From Bacteroidales bacterium (lineage in GTDB: Bacteria > Bacteroidota > Bacteroidia > Bacteroidales > Paludibacteraceae): DNA of 64,000 bases. The stretch is from NCBI GenBank assembly GCA_015061115.1, contig SUXE01000004.1:122175-186174 (forward strand), written 5' to 3'. Both the position numbers and the translations under genes were made by a program. Of this stretch, positions 45,009 to 54,261 are shown one piece after another. The stretch's first letter is position 1. Every line of letters begins with the position of its first letter. The notes under the pieces are model-generated. The model did no database searches. It saw only the letters and a list, made by a program, of their open reading frames with translations, and was not told the origin of the DNA.

Positions 45009-46199
45009 CTACAAAAAGATTGGCCTTGCGTAGTTCTTCACATCATCCTCCGTAATCGCATCGTTACATAGGATCGCAAGTCGCTCGACAACATTCTTCA
45101 ATTCACGGATGTTTCCGTTCCATTCGAATGACTGCAAATGAGCCATCGCTCCTTTCTCGAATTTATGCTTCTGACCTGTAGCCGAATCATATTTCTTTAT
45201 GAAGTGCTCCACAAGCAATGGTATGTCGTCTTTCCTTTCTCTCAATGGCGGCACACACAAAGGAATGACGCTCAGACGGTGATAAAGGTCTTCTCGGAAG
45301 TTGCCTTTCTCAATCTCCTGCTTCAGGTTTTTGTTGGTGGCTGCGATCACTCTCACGTCTACTTTGATCGCTTTGTCTCCGCCGACTCTTGTCAACACGC
45401 CTTCCTGAAGCACTCGCAACACTTTAGTCTGTGCGGCAAGGCTCATATCTCCTATCTCATCAAGGAATAGTGTGCCTCCGTCTGCCTGTTCGAATTTTCC
45501 TATTCTTTGTTTCAATGCCGACGTGAAGGCTCCTTTCTCGTGTCCGAAAAGTTCGCTTTCAATCAGTTCCGACGGAATGGCAGCGCAGTTCACCTCAATG
45601 AATGGTTTGTTTGCTCTTGCACTCCTTGCGTATATCTGGTGAGCCACGACCTCTTTTCCTGTTCCATTCTCACCTGTGATGAGAATTCTGGCATCTGTAG
45701 GCGCGACTCTTTCTATCAAAGCACGAAGATGATTGATCTGTTCGCTCTGACCAACCATTTCACGGTCGTCCGCCACACCTCCTGTTGCTTTTTTCACACC
45801 GTTTGAGATGGCGGCACGAAGATTGCTACTTTCAGGGCTGTTGCTCGACATCGCCTCTTTTACCGCTTGAAGCAGACGGTTGAGGTTCATCGGCTTCTCA
45901 ATGAAGTCGAAGGCTCCGTTTCGCATACATTGTACGGCAGTCTCAATTGTGCCGTGACCTGATATCAATATCATTTTTGTAGACGGTTGCAACTGACGCA
46001 TCTTGGCAAGAAGTTCAATACCATCCATCTTCGGCATCTTGATGTCCGAAAATACAAGGTCGAACTGCTCTTTTTCTGCCTCCTTCAATCCGTTTTCTCC
46101 GTCTTCTGCGAGAGTCACTACGTGTCCTTCAAATTCAAGAACCTCTTTCATTGAATTTCGGATACTTCTCTCGTCATCAACTACTAATATTTTTGCCAT
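45009..46199 (-). CDS. Sigma-54-dependent response regulator without a DNA-binding domain
   Basis: 396 residues. The receiver domain (1-120) has VVDDE and phosphoacceptor Asp52 (FSDIKMP). The AAA+ domain has Walker A GENGTGKE (176-183), Walker B GGTLFLDEIGD, and the sigma-54 contact loop reads GAFTSA (223-228) instead of GAFTGA. The protein ends at NYARPIFL right after the AAA+ lid; the Fis-type helix-turn-helix that normally follows is absent, and no continuation is visible downstream in any frame. It may act without DNA binding, as do FlgR of Helicobacter and CtcC of Chlamydia. It starts 54 bp after the DUF3108 gene. Partner kinase not in the window. Confidence 0.9.
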   Translation of the reverse strand: MAKILVVDDERSIRNSMKEVLEFEGHVVTLAEDGENGLKEAEKEQFDLVFSDIKMPKMDGIELLAKMRQLQPSTKMILISGHGTIETAVQCMRNGAFDFIEKPMNLNRLLQAVKEAMSSNSPESSNLRAAISNGVKKATGGVADDREMVGQSEQINHLRALIERVAPTDARILITGENGTGKEVVAHQIYARSARANKPFIEVNCAAIPSELIESELFGHEKGAFTSALKQRIGKFEQADGGTLFLDEIGDMSLAAQTKVLRVLQEGVLTRVGGDKAIKVDVRVIAATNKNLKQEIEKGNFREDLYHRLSVIPLCVPPLRERKDDIPLLVEHFIKKYDSATGQKHKFEKGAMAHLQSFEWNGNIRELKNVVERLAILCNDAITEDDVKNYARPIFL

Positions 46200-46252
46200 C
46201 CTAAATTAAATCCTTGTGTGTTGTTAGTCTAGTGTTGTTTTCCATGATTGGC

Positions 46253-47083
46253 TTATTTTTTCTTTTTGCCCGACATTTCATATTTTGTTCCTGAGATACT
46301 TTCAAGAGACGCTACTGCTTTACCCATCTTCAAGCTTGCCTCGACATACACTGGGTAGTGGTTGTCGTCGTCAGCCACGTAGATTTTCAAGTCTTCGTCG
46401 TTCTTGAACAGGTCGCCCTTGATAAGGGTAGGGACAAATACTGATGTTTTATATTTGCTTCCGTCCTTAAGTTTGACGGTCTCCTTTCCTGTAAACTTCA
46501 ATCCCAATTCATAGACGATGTCTTCAAACAGAAGAGAGAATGCGGCAACGTCTCCTCTCGACATTGATGCCACGTCTAAATTGCGGACTTTGTAGCACGT
46601 GGCTATCAAATCACATGCATTCTTGCTGATGTTGAACTCAGTTCTGGAAGTTCCTTTTCTCTTGATGTATTCGAAATTCACATGTAGGCTGTCGGCATTT
46701 CCATTGTCTGTGTATAGATATGTGGAATAGCTCCAATAGCTGTCCTCATGTTTGCCATCGTGATAGTACACAGGTTGAAGTGTCTTCTTGCTGATGTATG
46801 ATGTGAATGTGTCTCTCACCACATAGAATCTTTCAAACATTCCTTGTGTATATCCGTTGACAGAAAGCTTATAGCAGTCTTCTCCTCTGACAACAGCCTC
46901 ACCCACCTCAAAATGAATCTTTCCTGCCTTCATCGAAATGAATCCAAGATTGAAATAGATACCGTAAGTCGCTTTTTCTCCAACTTTGAACACAGGAGTG
47001 TCTACATATGAAGCCTGCGAAAAGATGTTCCCTACCGACAACATCATCGCTATAATCAATGACATTATGTGTTTCATGTTCAT
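46253..47083 (-). CDS. DUF3108 family exported protein
   Basis: 276 residues from the start at 47083 (a further ATG at 47077; the frame is also open to 47116). Signal peptide MKHIMSLIIAMMLSVGNIFS. The mature protein matches DUF3108: VFKVGEKATYGIYFNLGFISMKAG, VNGYTQGMFERFYVVRDTFTSYI and PVYVEASLKMGKAVASLES. The family is a periplasmic beta-rich fold of unknown role. It precedes the sigma-54 regulator on the same strand and follows lepB after a repeat element. Confidence 0.85.
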   Translation of the reverse strand: MNMKHIMSLIIAMMLSVGNIFSQASYVDTPVFKVGEKATYGIYFNLGFISMKAGKIHFEVGEAVVRGEDCYKLSVNGYTQGMFERFYVVRDTFTSYISKKTLQPVYYHDGKHEDSYWSYSTYLYTDNGNADSLHVNFEYIKRKGTSRTEFNISKNACDLIATCYKVRNLDVASMSRGDVAAFSLLFEDIVYELGLKFTGKETVKLKDGSKYKTSVFVPTLIKGDLFKNDEDLKIYVADDDNHYPVYVEASLKMGKAVASLESISGTKYEMSGKKKK

Positions 47084-47115
47084 GGCCTTAGTGTTTTTAA
47101 TAATTAAACAAATCA

Positions 47116-47258
47116 TGTAGAGACGTGCGGATGTTCGTGTTAACTTTATTCGCTGTGCGTGTCAATTATTCGCCATTAATTTGTGTGCACGTTGTTATAC
47201 GTTTCAACTTGCATTTCTGATGTATCAACTTGCAATTAGCGAATTATCGCGTCTCTAC
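47116..47258. repeat. Repeat element bounded by GTAGAGACG inverted ends
   Basis: 143 bp starting GTAGAGACG and ending CGTCTCTAC, a perfect 9-bp inverted pair. The interior has loose repeats of about 20 bp such as GTGCGTGTCAATTATTCGCC. It fills the gap between lepB and the DUF3108 gene. Confidence 0.6.
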
Positions 47259-47261
47259 GTA

Positions 47262-48749
47262 TCAATTGTTGTGGATACGTTTGAAGATTCGTTCTGTACG
47301 AAGTCTATTGAAGAAACCTTGTTTGTCATCATCAAGAGAAAGCCAGATGAAGATAGGTTTTCCTACAATATGATCCTCGGGTACAAATCCCCAGTATCTG
47401 GAATCAGCGGAGTTGTGTCTGTTGTCTCCCATCATCCAATAGTAGTCCATTTTAAATGTGTATTTGTTGGCGACTTCCCCATTTATTTTTATGTTGTCGC
47501 CTGAATACTCTAGTTTATTGCCCTCATAGTTGCGGATAATCTGGGCATACAAATCAATATTATCAGCATTAAGGTCGATAGTCTCTCCCTTAGCTGGAAT
47601 ATGGATCGGACCATAGTTGTCGCGAGTCCACTTGTTGTCTGATTTTGTCTGTGGGAATGTGCGTCCACCGAATCTTTCGTCTTCTAGTTTGATGCTCACC
47701 ACTTCGTTGCGTTTCTCAAGTTGAGCTTTCATAGCTGCTGTCAAAGGCAATTTGTAGACGAAGTTGAAAGAACCATCCTCGTTTGGCTGGTACTGCAACA
47801 TTCGTTTCCAGTCTGTTGACACCATTGAATATTCGTAGTCAGACTTGCTTACTCCGAGCGACTGGAATGTCTTTTCTGTAAACGCTTTTGTTGTCTCGAT
47901 GAAGTAGTTGAACTGTATATGTTCAGGAGCCTCGATCAATTGTCCGTTGATATACAGGTTTCTGTCTGAGATTAACAGGTCGTCGCCTGGCAGACCGACA
48001 CATCTTTTCACATAATTCTCACGTCTGTCGACTGGCCTCCAAACAATCTCTCCGAAAGTTTCCTTATCATTCCACACCTTATCACGTCCGTAAGTTGAAG
48101 TAAGTGTGTAATAATCAGGATTCTGTACTTTCATCGCTACTGTGTCGCCAGCAGGGAAGTTGAAAACCACGATGTCGTATAGTTTTACATCTTCGAATCC
48201 GGCCAAACGTTTGTATTCCCATTGTGGATTCTCAATGTATGATTTGCAGTTGAGAATCGGCAACGTATGTTGGGCCAACGGGAATGAAAGAGGAGTCATA
48301 GGAGATCGTGGACCATAATTGCATTTGCTGACGAATAGGTAGTCGCCAACCAACAGCGATTTTTCCAATGATGAAGATGGAATCACATAGTTTTGGAACA
48401 AGTAGAGGTTGATGTAGTAGACGACAATCAAAGCGAAAACAATTGCGTCTACCCAGCTTCCTACCGTCTTCACAATCGGATTTGTCGATTTCTTCCACCA
48501 GTCCCATGCCACATAACGTGTGATATAGACATCAAGGAAGAACAGCAAGAAAAGTAGCGACAATGGATTTCTTGTCCATATTGTGAACAATATCACAATC
48601 ACAGCAAGAATACCAAACTTGATATAGTCTACCTTATCGGTATCCTTGAAACGTTCTGCCAATGTGCCAGATTTCTTTCCGATATAATCGTCTTTCTTTT
48701 TTGAAGACGCCAAAACTTTATTTGATGATCCAGATCCTATTCCAAACAT
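47262..48749 (-). CDS. lepB: Signal peptidase I
   Basis: 495 residues, as in Bacteroidales signal peptidases, which are longer than the E. coli enzyme. Membrane helices lie near 44-58, 63-76 and 101-117. The catalytic Ser is Ser127 in VIPSSSLEKSLLVGD and the general base Lys248 in ENYVKRCVGLPGD; the conserved MGDNRHNSADSRYWG follows. It removes signal peptides from exported proteins, including the many secreted enzymes here. The large insert between the catalytic boxes is usual in this order. It starts 5 bp after dapB, the common dapB-lepB arrangement in Bacteroidetes. Confidence 0.96.
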   Translation of the reverse strand: MFGIGSGSSNKVLASSKKKDDYIGKKSGTLAERFKDTDKVDYIKFGILAVIVILFTIWTRNPLSLLFLLFFLDVYITRYVAWDWWKKSTNPIVKTVGSWVDAIVFALIVVYYINLYLFQNYVIPSSSLEKSLLVGDYLFVSKCNYGPRSPMTPLSFPLAQHTLPILNCKSYIENPQWEYKRLAGFEDVKLYDIVVFNFPAGDTVAMKVQNPDYYTLTSTYGRDKVWNDKETFGEIVWRPVDRRENYVKRCVGLPGDDLLISDRNLYINGQLIEAPEHIQFNYFIETTKAFTEKTFQSLGVSKSDYEYSMVSTDWKRMLQYQPNEDGSFNFVYKLPLTAAMKAQLEKRNEVVSIKLEDERFGGRTFPQTKSDNKWTRDNYGPIHIPAKGETIDLNADNIDLYAQIIRNYEGNKLEYSGDNIKINGEVANKYTFKMDYYWMMGDNRHNSADSRYWGFVPEDHIVGKPIFIWLSLDDDKQGFFNRLRTERIFKRIHNN

Positions 48750-48754
48750 TTCAA

Positions 48755-49471
48755 TCAGAATTTAAACATGTCTGCAGTAGTGTAAAAGCCTTTCTTTCCG
48801 GCAGTAAACTCAGCGGCAAGCACAGCTCCTAACGCGAATCCCTCACGGCTTTTTGCGTCGTGAGTGATCTCTATTGAATCAACTCCAGACTCGTAGCGGA
48901 TAGTGTGGATTCCTGGAACCTCACCTTCACGAATAGACTTGATTGCAATATCTGATGAAGATCCTTCTACCTCTTTTGACCAGTTACTCTTTCTGTCAAG
49001 GTTTTCAAGAATGCCTTCAGCAAGTGTGATTGCAGTTCCACTTGGAGCGTCAAGTTTGTGTATGTGGTGAACTTCTGTCATCTCAACATTATATTGAGTG
49101 AATCCGTTCATGATCTTTGCCAAATATTTGTTGACTGCCATGAAAATATTCACGCCTACAGAATAGTTTGAACTCCAGAAAAGAGTACCGTTCTTCTTTG
49201 TCATTGTAGCCTTGACATCCTCAATCTGCTTTGTCCAACCAGTAGTGCCGCAAACGACAGGAACACCAGCGTCGAAACAAGCGTTGATGTTGTCGATCGC
49301 AGTTGTTGGAACAGTAAACTCGATTGCAACGTCGGCACTCTTGAATGCGTCACTCTTCAAATCTTCACGGTTGTCTATATCAATGATAGATACGATTTCA
49401 TGACCTCTTTCTCTCGCAATTTTCTCAATCATGTGGCCCATTTTACCGTAGCCGATAAGCGCTATTTTCAT
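48755..49471 (-). CDS. dapB: 4-hydroxy-tetrahydrodipicolinate reductase
   Basis: 238 residues. DapB reduces hydroxy-tetrahydrodipicolinate with NAD(P)H in lysine and diaminopimelate synthesis. Start at MKIALIGYGKMGHM, since the longer frame to 49531 begins upstream of the promoter. The nucleotide-binding glycine motif is GYGKMG, CGTTGW is conserved, and the catalytic segment EVHHIHKLDAPSGTA holds the active His and Lys. Cytoplasmic. Coupled to lepB with a 5-bp gap. Confidence 0.97.
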   Translation of the reverse strand: MKIALIGYGKMGHMIEKIARERGHEIVSIIDIDNREDLKSDAFKSADVAIEFTVPTTAIDNINACFDAGVPVVCGTTGWTKQIEDVKATMTKKNGTLFWSSNYSVGVNIFMAVNKYLAKIMNGFTQYNVEMTEVHHIHKLDAPSGTAITLAEGILENLDRKSNWSKEVEGSSSDIAIKSIREGEVPGIHTIRYESGVDSIEITHDAKSREGFALGAVLAAEFTAGKKGFYTTADMFKF

Positions 49472-49502
49472 TTTCTCTACTTTTACCTTTACAATATTTC
49501 GG

Positions 49503-49510
49503 CAAATATA
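49503..49510 (-). promoter_or_regulatory. -7 promoter element for dapB-lepB
   Basis: TATATTTG on the minus strand, 32 bp upstream of the dapB ATG at 49471. Confidence 0.55.
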
Positions 49511-49672
49511 TTCATTTTTTGGGAGAATCATTCATAAAAAATGCTAAATAAAAATGTGGATGGTTAATTGTCAAATCAAAATCCTTTTTATAAAGCAAGA
49601 GCATACAGATTAGGATTGCCAATACGACACTCCCAAACCGCATGCTCATATTGCGAACCTTTAGTAAAAATT

Positions 49673-50566
49673 TTACAGAGATTTTACCTCTTCAATATCT
49701 ATTTTTAAGAGAGATGAGATTTCTTCATCGCTCATTCCCCCCTTCCTTAACAGTGTAATGGTTTTTGAGCGTTCTTCTGCTATGCCCTCTGCTTTCCCCT
49801 CTGCTCTTCCTTCTGCTCTTCCTTCTGCTCTTCCTTCTGCTATGCCCTCTTTCTTTGCATAGTTTATTTGATTGACATAGTCACGGTACGCTTTTAGACT
49901 ACGTTCATATTTATTGCGTTCTTCAAAAGAAAGCATAGAACAATTAGAGAGATCCCATAACCTCTTGAATACCTCTTTGTCTTTGAATTCTATATTTCCC
50001 ATACGCTCCATATTTTTCAGATTGTAGATCCATTCCTCAAAGTGGTCTGCACATCCATTGTTTGACTTTTTGAACTTTGGCAATTGTATGAAATAGCCAC
50101 GTATTTTATCGCTGATTGTTTTATTTGTTTTGGGGTCCATCAATCTCATTTCACAAAGAACGTCCTTGTTGTCTTTGTTGTCGAACAAATTGAAATGTGT
50201 GATGAACACGCCAATGACTGCGTTGATTCCGTACTCCCACTCCTCACCTTTTTCTCCTTGCATGGTGATCGCCCTTGAAAGATAAAACAAAGCTCTCTCC
50301 ACAAAGTAATCTTGTCTTTTATTCTGCATCTCAATGATGACATGTTTGCCATTGTCTAACTTGCAGAACAAGTCGAAGATTATTGATCTTCTGTCATTTT
50401 CTTCCGACACGAGTTCCTTGTTCTCATACGTCAGATCAACAATAGGTGCCTCTGTGTCTACAAAAGAGTTAAGAAAATCCATCAATAGGATTTTGTCTCC
50501 AAAAATTCTCTTGAATCCTTCGTCACAAAACGGATTCAGCATTACTGCTTTTTCTTCTTTCTCCAT
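49673..50566 (-). CDS. Rpn-family PD-(D/E)XK nuclease-like protein (putative transposase family PF12784)
   Basis: 297 residues. The N-terminus NPFCDEGFKRIFGD and the core IFDLFCKLDNGKHVIIEMQNKRQ show the D-x(n)-E-x-Q nuclease signature of Rpn/PDDEXK_2 proteins. In E. coli Rpn proteins stimulate recA-independent recombination, and here a similar nuclease role is inferred. Residues about 245-270 hold a tandem repeat (AEGR units, five copies with variants AEGK and AEGI) coded by a 12-bp repeat at about 49790-49850. The C-terminal part (LLRKGGMSDEEISSLLKIDIEEV) looks like the short helix seen at the end of many family members. Single gene with promoter at 50652. Confidence 0.88.
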   Translation of the reverse strand: MEKEEKAVMLNPFCDEGFKRIFGDKILLMDFLNSFVDTEAPIVDLTYENKELVSEENDRRSIIFDLFCKLDNGKHVIIEMQNKRQDYFVERALFYLSRAITMQGEKGEEWEYGINAVIGVFITHFNLFDNKDNKDVLCEMRLMDPKTNKTISDKIRGYFIQLPKFKKSNNGCADHFEEWIYNLKNMERMGNIEFKDKEVFKRLWDLSNCSMLSFEERNKYERSLKAYRDYVNQINYAKKEGIAEGRAEGRAEGRAEGKAEGIAEERSKTITLLRKGGMSDEEISSLLKIDIEEVKSL

Positions 50567-50651
50567 TTTTTGAACCGTTACTAATATAGGTTTTGAAAAT
50601 TATATTTTGCCACAACTTAGGCAAAGTTTTTATAATCGTCTTTATTTGTGA

Positions 50652-50659
50652 CAAAGATA
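50652..50659 (-). promoter_or_regulatory. -7 promoter element for the Rpn-family gene
   Basis: TATCTTTG on the minus strand, 86 bp upstream of the ATG. Confidence 0.45.
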
Positions 50660-50724
50660 AATCTAATTTTTATTTGCGACAACAGTATGAGATTTTTTGT
50701 TTGACTTATAGGACTATGAATCAA

Positions 50725-50760
50725 AATCCCGCAGATACAATGTAATGCATCCACGGGATT
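50725..50760 (-). terminator. Possible terminator after the GH43-GH30 gene
   Basis: AATCCCG / CGGGATT arms with a 22-base loop and TTTTG on the minus strand, 34 bp after the stop. Weak. Confidence 0.45.
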
Positions 50761-50793
50761 GTATTTAATTCTGTATTCAGCATTTTTAATTTT

Positions 50794-53700
50794 TCATTTC
50801 ACTATTACCGTCTGTGCTTCTTTTCCACATTTGACGATATAGATTCCTCTGCCGAGATGGATTTTTGTGATTGCTGAGTTGACGGTGCCGTTGGCGAGCA
50901 TCTGTCCATTGATGTTGTAGACGGAATAGTCTTCTTTGACATTCTCGTCTAATGATATTATTATCACCTGCTCATTTTGTGTGTAGACAAGTGTTGTTCT
51001 GGATGTCGTGTTTTCGACAGTTGTCTCACTTGACATTGGGACGGCAGTGAATGGAACCGACAGAATTCGCCATTCACGATGGACATTGGCTCCGGTGGCA
51101 CCTGTCTGCCATAATCCTACTTTTGTGCCGATCTCAAGATGCTCTCCTTCCAGATCTAGCAGTTTGTCGTTGGATACGGATATCACTTTGTAACTGTTGT
51201 CGCCAATATGCTCCACCTTAAACTGTTGGCCTTTGTTTGATTCATCAAGTTGTGAAGTGGTCAAATAGTATGATCCATCGTCTGTCAACGCATATTTCTT
51301 GCCTTCCAACATTGTGTAAATATTGTAGTTGCCATTATCTAATTTGTTGAAATACCAGCGTTGCATAGAGTCTGCCACACATAATGAACTTAGTTGCAAT
51401 GCTCCTCCGTTCAGTGTCAACGGTGCTGTGCTGGCTCTTGGCACAATCAAATATGGGAATCCTTCAGTAAAGTTTTCCATTCCATTGCCTGCTTCCGTTG
51501 CAAACACTAATGTGGAGATTTCCTCTCCTCCCATAGTGTAGTCGACTCTTCCGTCGACAACCTCAACATCTGCCATACGCTTGCAATCCAAACGGGAGTT
51601 TGTGACATACAGTTCAGCTAGACCATCAACTTTTTTCAGCAATGAAAGATCTATGCTGATGTTTTTCTCCTCAGTAGCGGTGTTGAGCATCACTACAACA
51701 ACCTTGTCGCCTGATGGACTGACCGCAGCCAGGATATCATTACGTCCTGTTCCTAACATTGTATAACCTTGACGGATAAAGCGAGTGACCTGCATACGGA
51801 CGTAGAAATTCTTTACGATATTATATGTCTGGTTGCTGAAATTACCTTTCACCATACACCATTGGTCGTTGTTCTCCTCCACAAACTGCCAATCGATCCA
51901 TGCTTGTGGCTGAAGATAGTTGAGGTCGTCGAACATACGTTGTGCCAAAGAGAGATTGCCTGCCAGTCCGTTTCCTCCGGCTCCTGTCTCAGACATCCAG
52001 AATGGCAGACGAGTCTCTGTCACCAAATCTTTCAGATTTGCTTTGTCTCTTATATCACCTCCGTATGTATGCACGTTGAACTGACCTAACATCGGAACAA
52101 TATCTCCCTCTTTCACAAACAGTTGCAATTCTCCGATGGCTGTAGAAACACTCGTCTCGTCGGAAGCGGATAGCACCGTCTTCAACCCTGAATTTTTCAA
52201 TTTCGGATAGATCACACGGATAAGGTCCACTTGTGATGAAGGGTCGAAATGACATCCCTCCTGTCCACCGTTCTCTCCCCAGTAGTTTGTGTTAGGCTCG
52301 TTGAACGGATCCAAAGTTTTGAACTCTATTCCATATTCATCCTTATAATGTTTGCAGACGTCGATCAGATAATCTGAGAATTTTCCGTAGTATTCTGGTT
52401 TCAAATTGTCTTTGCCTGCATCTTTGTTTCCGGAAGCACAGCCACTGTATGTCATCCAATATGGAGCAGAGTTGGAGAATGCTTCAAAAATGGCATCCTT
52501 ACGCGCCTCATTCAGTTTCAGCATCACTTTGCGTTGTGCAGCGTCGGCATTCCAATCATAATCGGAATACTCGCTTGCCTTGAATCCCTCCATTTCCGCA
52601 CGTTTGCCTTTGCCGTTGCACATGTGTCCGTTGTAGTGCGACGGATGGTCTCCTCCACCTATGTTGTAACGGAAGATATTGTAATTCAGTTTGTCTTCCG
52701 ACGTGAGCATGTCCACCAGATCGTCAATTTTATTCTCACTCCACTTGCCGCACATGTTTGCCCACCAGCAAAGAGAGACTCCCCATCCTTCAATTGTCTG
52801 CTGTCGTGCGGCCGGGTTGATGCGGATGATGCTTGTTGACGACGGTTCATATTTGCTCATGAGGTTGTTATATTCCGTCTCTGTGATATTGACCACCGAT
52901 CCATGTCTCATCACCGATGGCAAAGAGTATTGTGAAGATTCGAGTTGTGTGAATACGCCTGAAGATAAATCAGTGGTGATAAGAGGATAATAGCCTTTGC
53001 CTCCAAAATCATCGATGAAAAGGCACCATTTGTTTTCTCCGTTAAATTTGAAGCAAGTAGGGCCTTCCACGTAAGCGATCTGACTCATTTGTGTGTTGAC
53101 TTCCGACCATTGGCCGAGAAGCGACGTCGCCTTCTCCATGATTATATATTTTCCAGACGATGGCATTCCAGACTTGTGAGCTTCAGTGGCTTCGTTCTTC
53201 TTGAAACGGTAGTAAGTGTTTCCTACTTTGATGACAGTAGCGTCGATCACACTGATTGTACGGTTTTGAGAGTTTTTCAGTTCGATCCATACTTTAGCGT
53301 CGGAAAATGTCTTGAAATCTTTCGTGGTGGAATAGTAGACGCGATGAGTATTGTCATTGTTCTGGACATATTGTGACGCTGGTATCTTTGAAGACCAGAA
53401 CACTAAATATTCTTCAGACTCCTCATTATATACAGCTTCGGGAGCCCAAGTGCAACCGGCACCGTCGGGAGCAACTCTGCACATACGTTGTTCAGACCAG
53501 TTGATGAGGTCGGACGATTCCCACACCATTATGGATTTGCTGCCTGTTGTCTGAGCCGCAGTCCAGTCGCCATTGCCATTGATTTTCAGGTCTGTGGCAA
53601 TCACGAAGAATTTGGATCCATCTGCAGAACGCATGATAAATGGATCACGCAATCCTTTCTCTCCCAATGTGGATGTGAGCACAGGGTTACCTCCATTGAT

Positions 53701-53871
53701 ATCCTTCCAATTCAGACCATCTCGGCTGACAGCGAAATATATCTGTTCCCCTTGTGCCAGACCTTCACCTTTGAAGTAGGCAAACAAGTAGGCGGTAAAG
53801 TCTTTTTCTGCTGCAAACGAAATTGCATATGTCATCACCAAGAGAAGTGATGCTAAAAATCGTCGTGTCAT
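50794..53871 (-). CDS. Secreted GH43-GH30 fusion with ricin-type lectin domain and sorting domain
   Basis: 1025 residues from the ATG at 53871, which starts a clean signal peptide (MTRRFLASLLLVMTYAISFA). The N-terminal part (to about 340) is GH43-like: FAVSRDGLNWKDINGG, GLRDPFIM, GCTWAPEAVY, ISVIDATVIKVG, YVEGPTCFKF. From about 355 a GH30 barrel and beta domain follows: QTIEGWGVSLCWWANMCGKW, TLDPFNEPNTNYWG (acid/base Glu) and LPFWMSETGAGG (nucleophile). A ricin-like segment (RWYFNKLDNGNYNIY, NKLLDLEGEHLEIGT) comes next, then a type IX sorting tail (YSVYNINGQMLANGT, GRGIYIVKCG). Known GH30 members with GWG-SL-WWA include beta-1,6-galactanases, so arabinogalactan side chains are a plausible substrate. 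No neighbour shares this target. Confidence 0.87.
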   Translation of the reverse strand: MTRRFLASLLLVMTYAISFAAEKDFTAYLFAYFKGEGLAQGEQIYFAVSRDGLNWKDINGGNPVLTSTLGEKGLRDPFIMRSADGSKFFVIATDLKINGNGDWTAAQTTGSKSIMVWESSDLINWSEQRMCRVAPDGAGCTWAPEAVYNEESEEYLVFWSSKIPASQYVQNNDNTHRVYYSTTKDFKTFSDAKVWIELKNSQNRTISVIDATVIKVGNTYYRFKKNEATEAHKSGMPSSGKYIIMEKATSLLGQWSEVNTQMSQIAYVEGPTCFKFNGENKWCLFIDDFGGKGYYPLITTDLSSGVFTQLESSQYSLPSVMRHGSVVNITETEYNNLMSKYEPSSTSIIRINPAARQQTIEGWGVSLCWWANMCGKWSENKIDDLVDMLTSEDKLNYNIFRYNIGGGDHPSHYNGHMCNGKGKRAEMEGFKASEYSDYDWNADAAQRKVMLKLNEARKDAIFEAFSNSAPYWMTYSGCASGNKDAGKDNLKPEYYGKFSDYLIDVCKHYKDEYGIEFKTLDPFNEPNTNYWGENGGQEGCHFDPSSQVDLIRVIYPKLKNSGLKTVLSASDETSVSTAIGELQLFVKEGDIVPMLGQFNVHTYGGDIRDKANLKDLVTETRLPFWMSETGAGGNGLAGNLSLAQRMFDDLNYLQPQAWIDWQFVEENNDQWCMVKGNFSNQTYNIVKNFYVRMQVTRFIRQGYTMLGTGRNDILAAVSPSGDKVVVVMLNTATEEKNISIDLSLLKKVDGLAELYVTNSRLDCKRMADVEVVDGRVDYTMGGEEISTLVFATEAGNGMENFTEGFPYLIVPRASTAPLTLNGGALQLSSLCVADSMQRWYFNKLDNGNYNIYTMLEGKKYALTDDGSYYLTTSQLDESNKGQQFKVEHIGDNSYKVISVSNDKLLDLEGEHLEIGTKVGLWQTGATGANVHREWRILSVPFTAVPMSSETTVENTTSRTTLVYTQNEQVIIISLDENVKEDYSVYNINGQMLANGTVNSAITKIHLGRGIYIVKCGKEAQTVIVK

Positions 53872-53930
53872 AGAAAGTAATTTTTCAGTAAAGACGGAAA
53901 ACATTCCCGTCTTGTGTTATTAGTATGCCA

Positions 53931-53938
53931 CAAATATA
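53931..53938 (-). promoter_or_regulatory. -7 promoter element for the GH43-GH30 gene
   Basis: TATATTTG on the minus strand. Transcription would start near 53924; a hairpin AAGACGG/CCGTCTT at 53891-53913 holds the alternative ATG (53904) in its loop, favouring the start at 53871. Confidence 0.5.
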
Positions 53939-54231
53939 TTTACTTTAAACAAAATCAACGTGTTCAAAAGTGCCATTTTAAGGAAAAAAGTAAATGAGAA
54001 ATGAAAAAACTACAAAATCAGTTTAGAAATTTTACAAAACTTTTCTTTCGCATCAAAGATATTTAAAGTGGCATTTTATATATTTGACAAACATTTAAAT
54101 TGACACTTAAAATTTTATGGCAAAATATAAATTATTCCTTTGGGGAAATGGGTATTAGAATAAATGTCCGATATTTTGCCGATAAAATAAAGTTTTTTAC
54201 CGACTAATGGGTATTGTTTCTCGAAAATAAT
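53939..54231. other. AT-rich stretch between divergent promoters
   Basis: Part of a 390-bp intergenic region. No gene is seen. The text AATGGGTATT occurs twice (around 54148 and 54206) near similar GCCGAT or ACCGAC words, a weak direct repeat of about 58 bp period in front of the polyferredoxin promoter. Confidence 0.35.
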
Positions 54232-54239
54232 TAAATTTG
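54232..54239 (+). promoter_or_regulatory. -7 promoter element for the polyferredoxin operon
   Basis: TAAATTTG, exact match, 22 bp upstream of the ATG at 54262. Confidence 0.5.
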
Positions 54240-54261
54240 CCCATATAACTAAAAATTTAAG

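Noticed and set aside
49588..49660. Minus-strand open stretch reading QYEHAVWECRIGNPNLYALAL
   Set aside because: Only about 24 codons, no start codon and no confident relative; may be a relic but cannot be supported.
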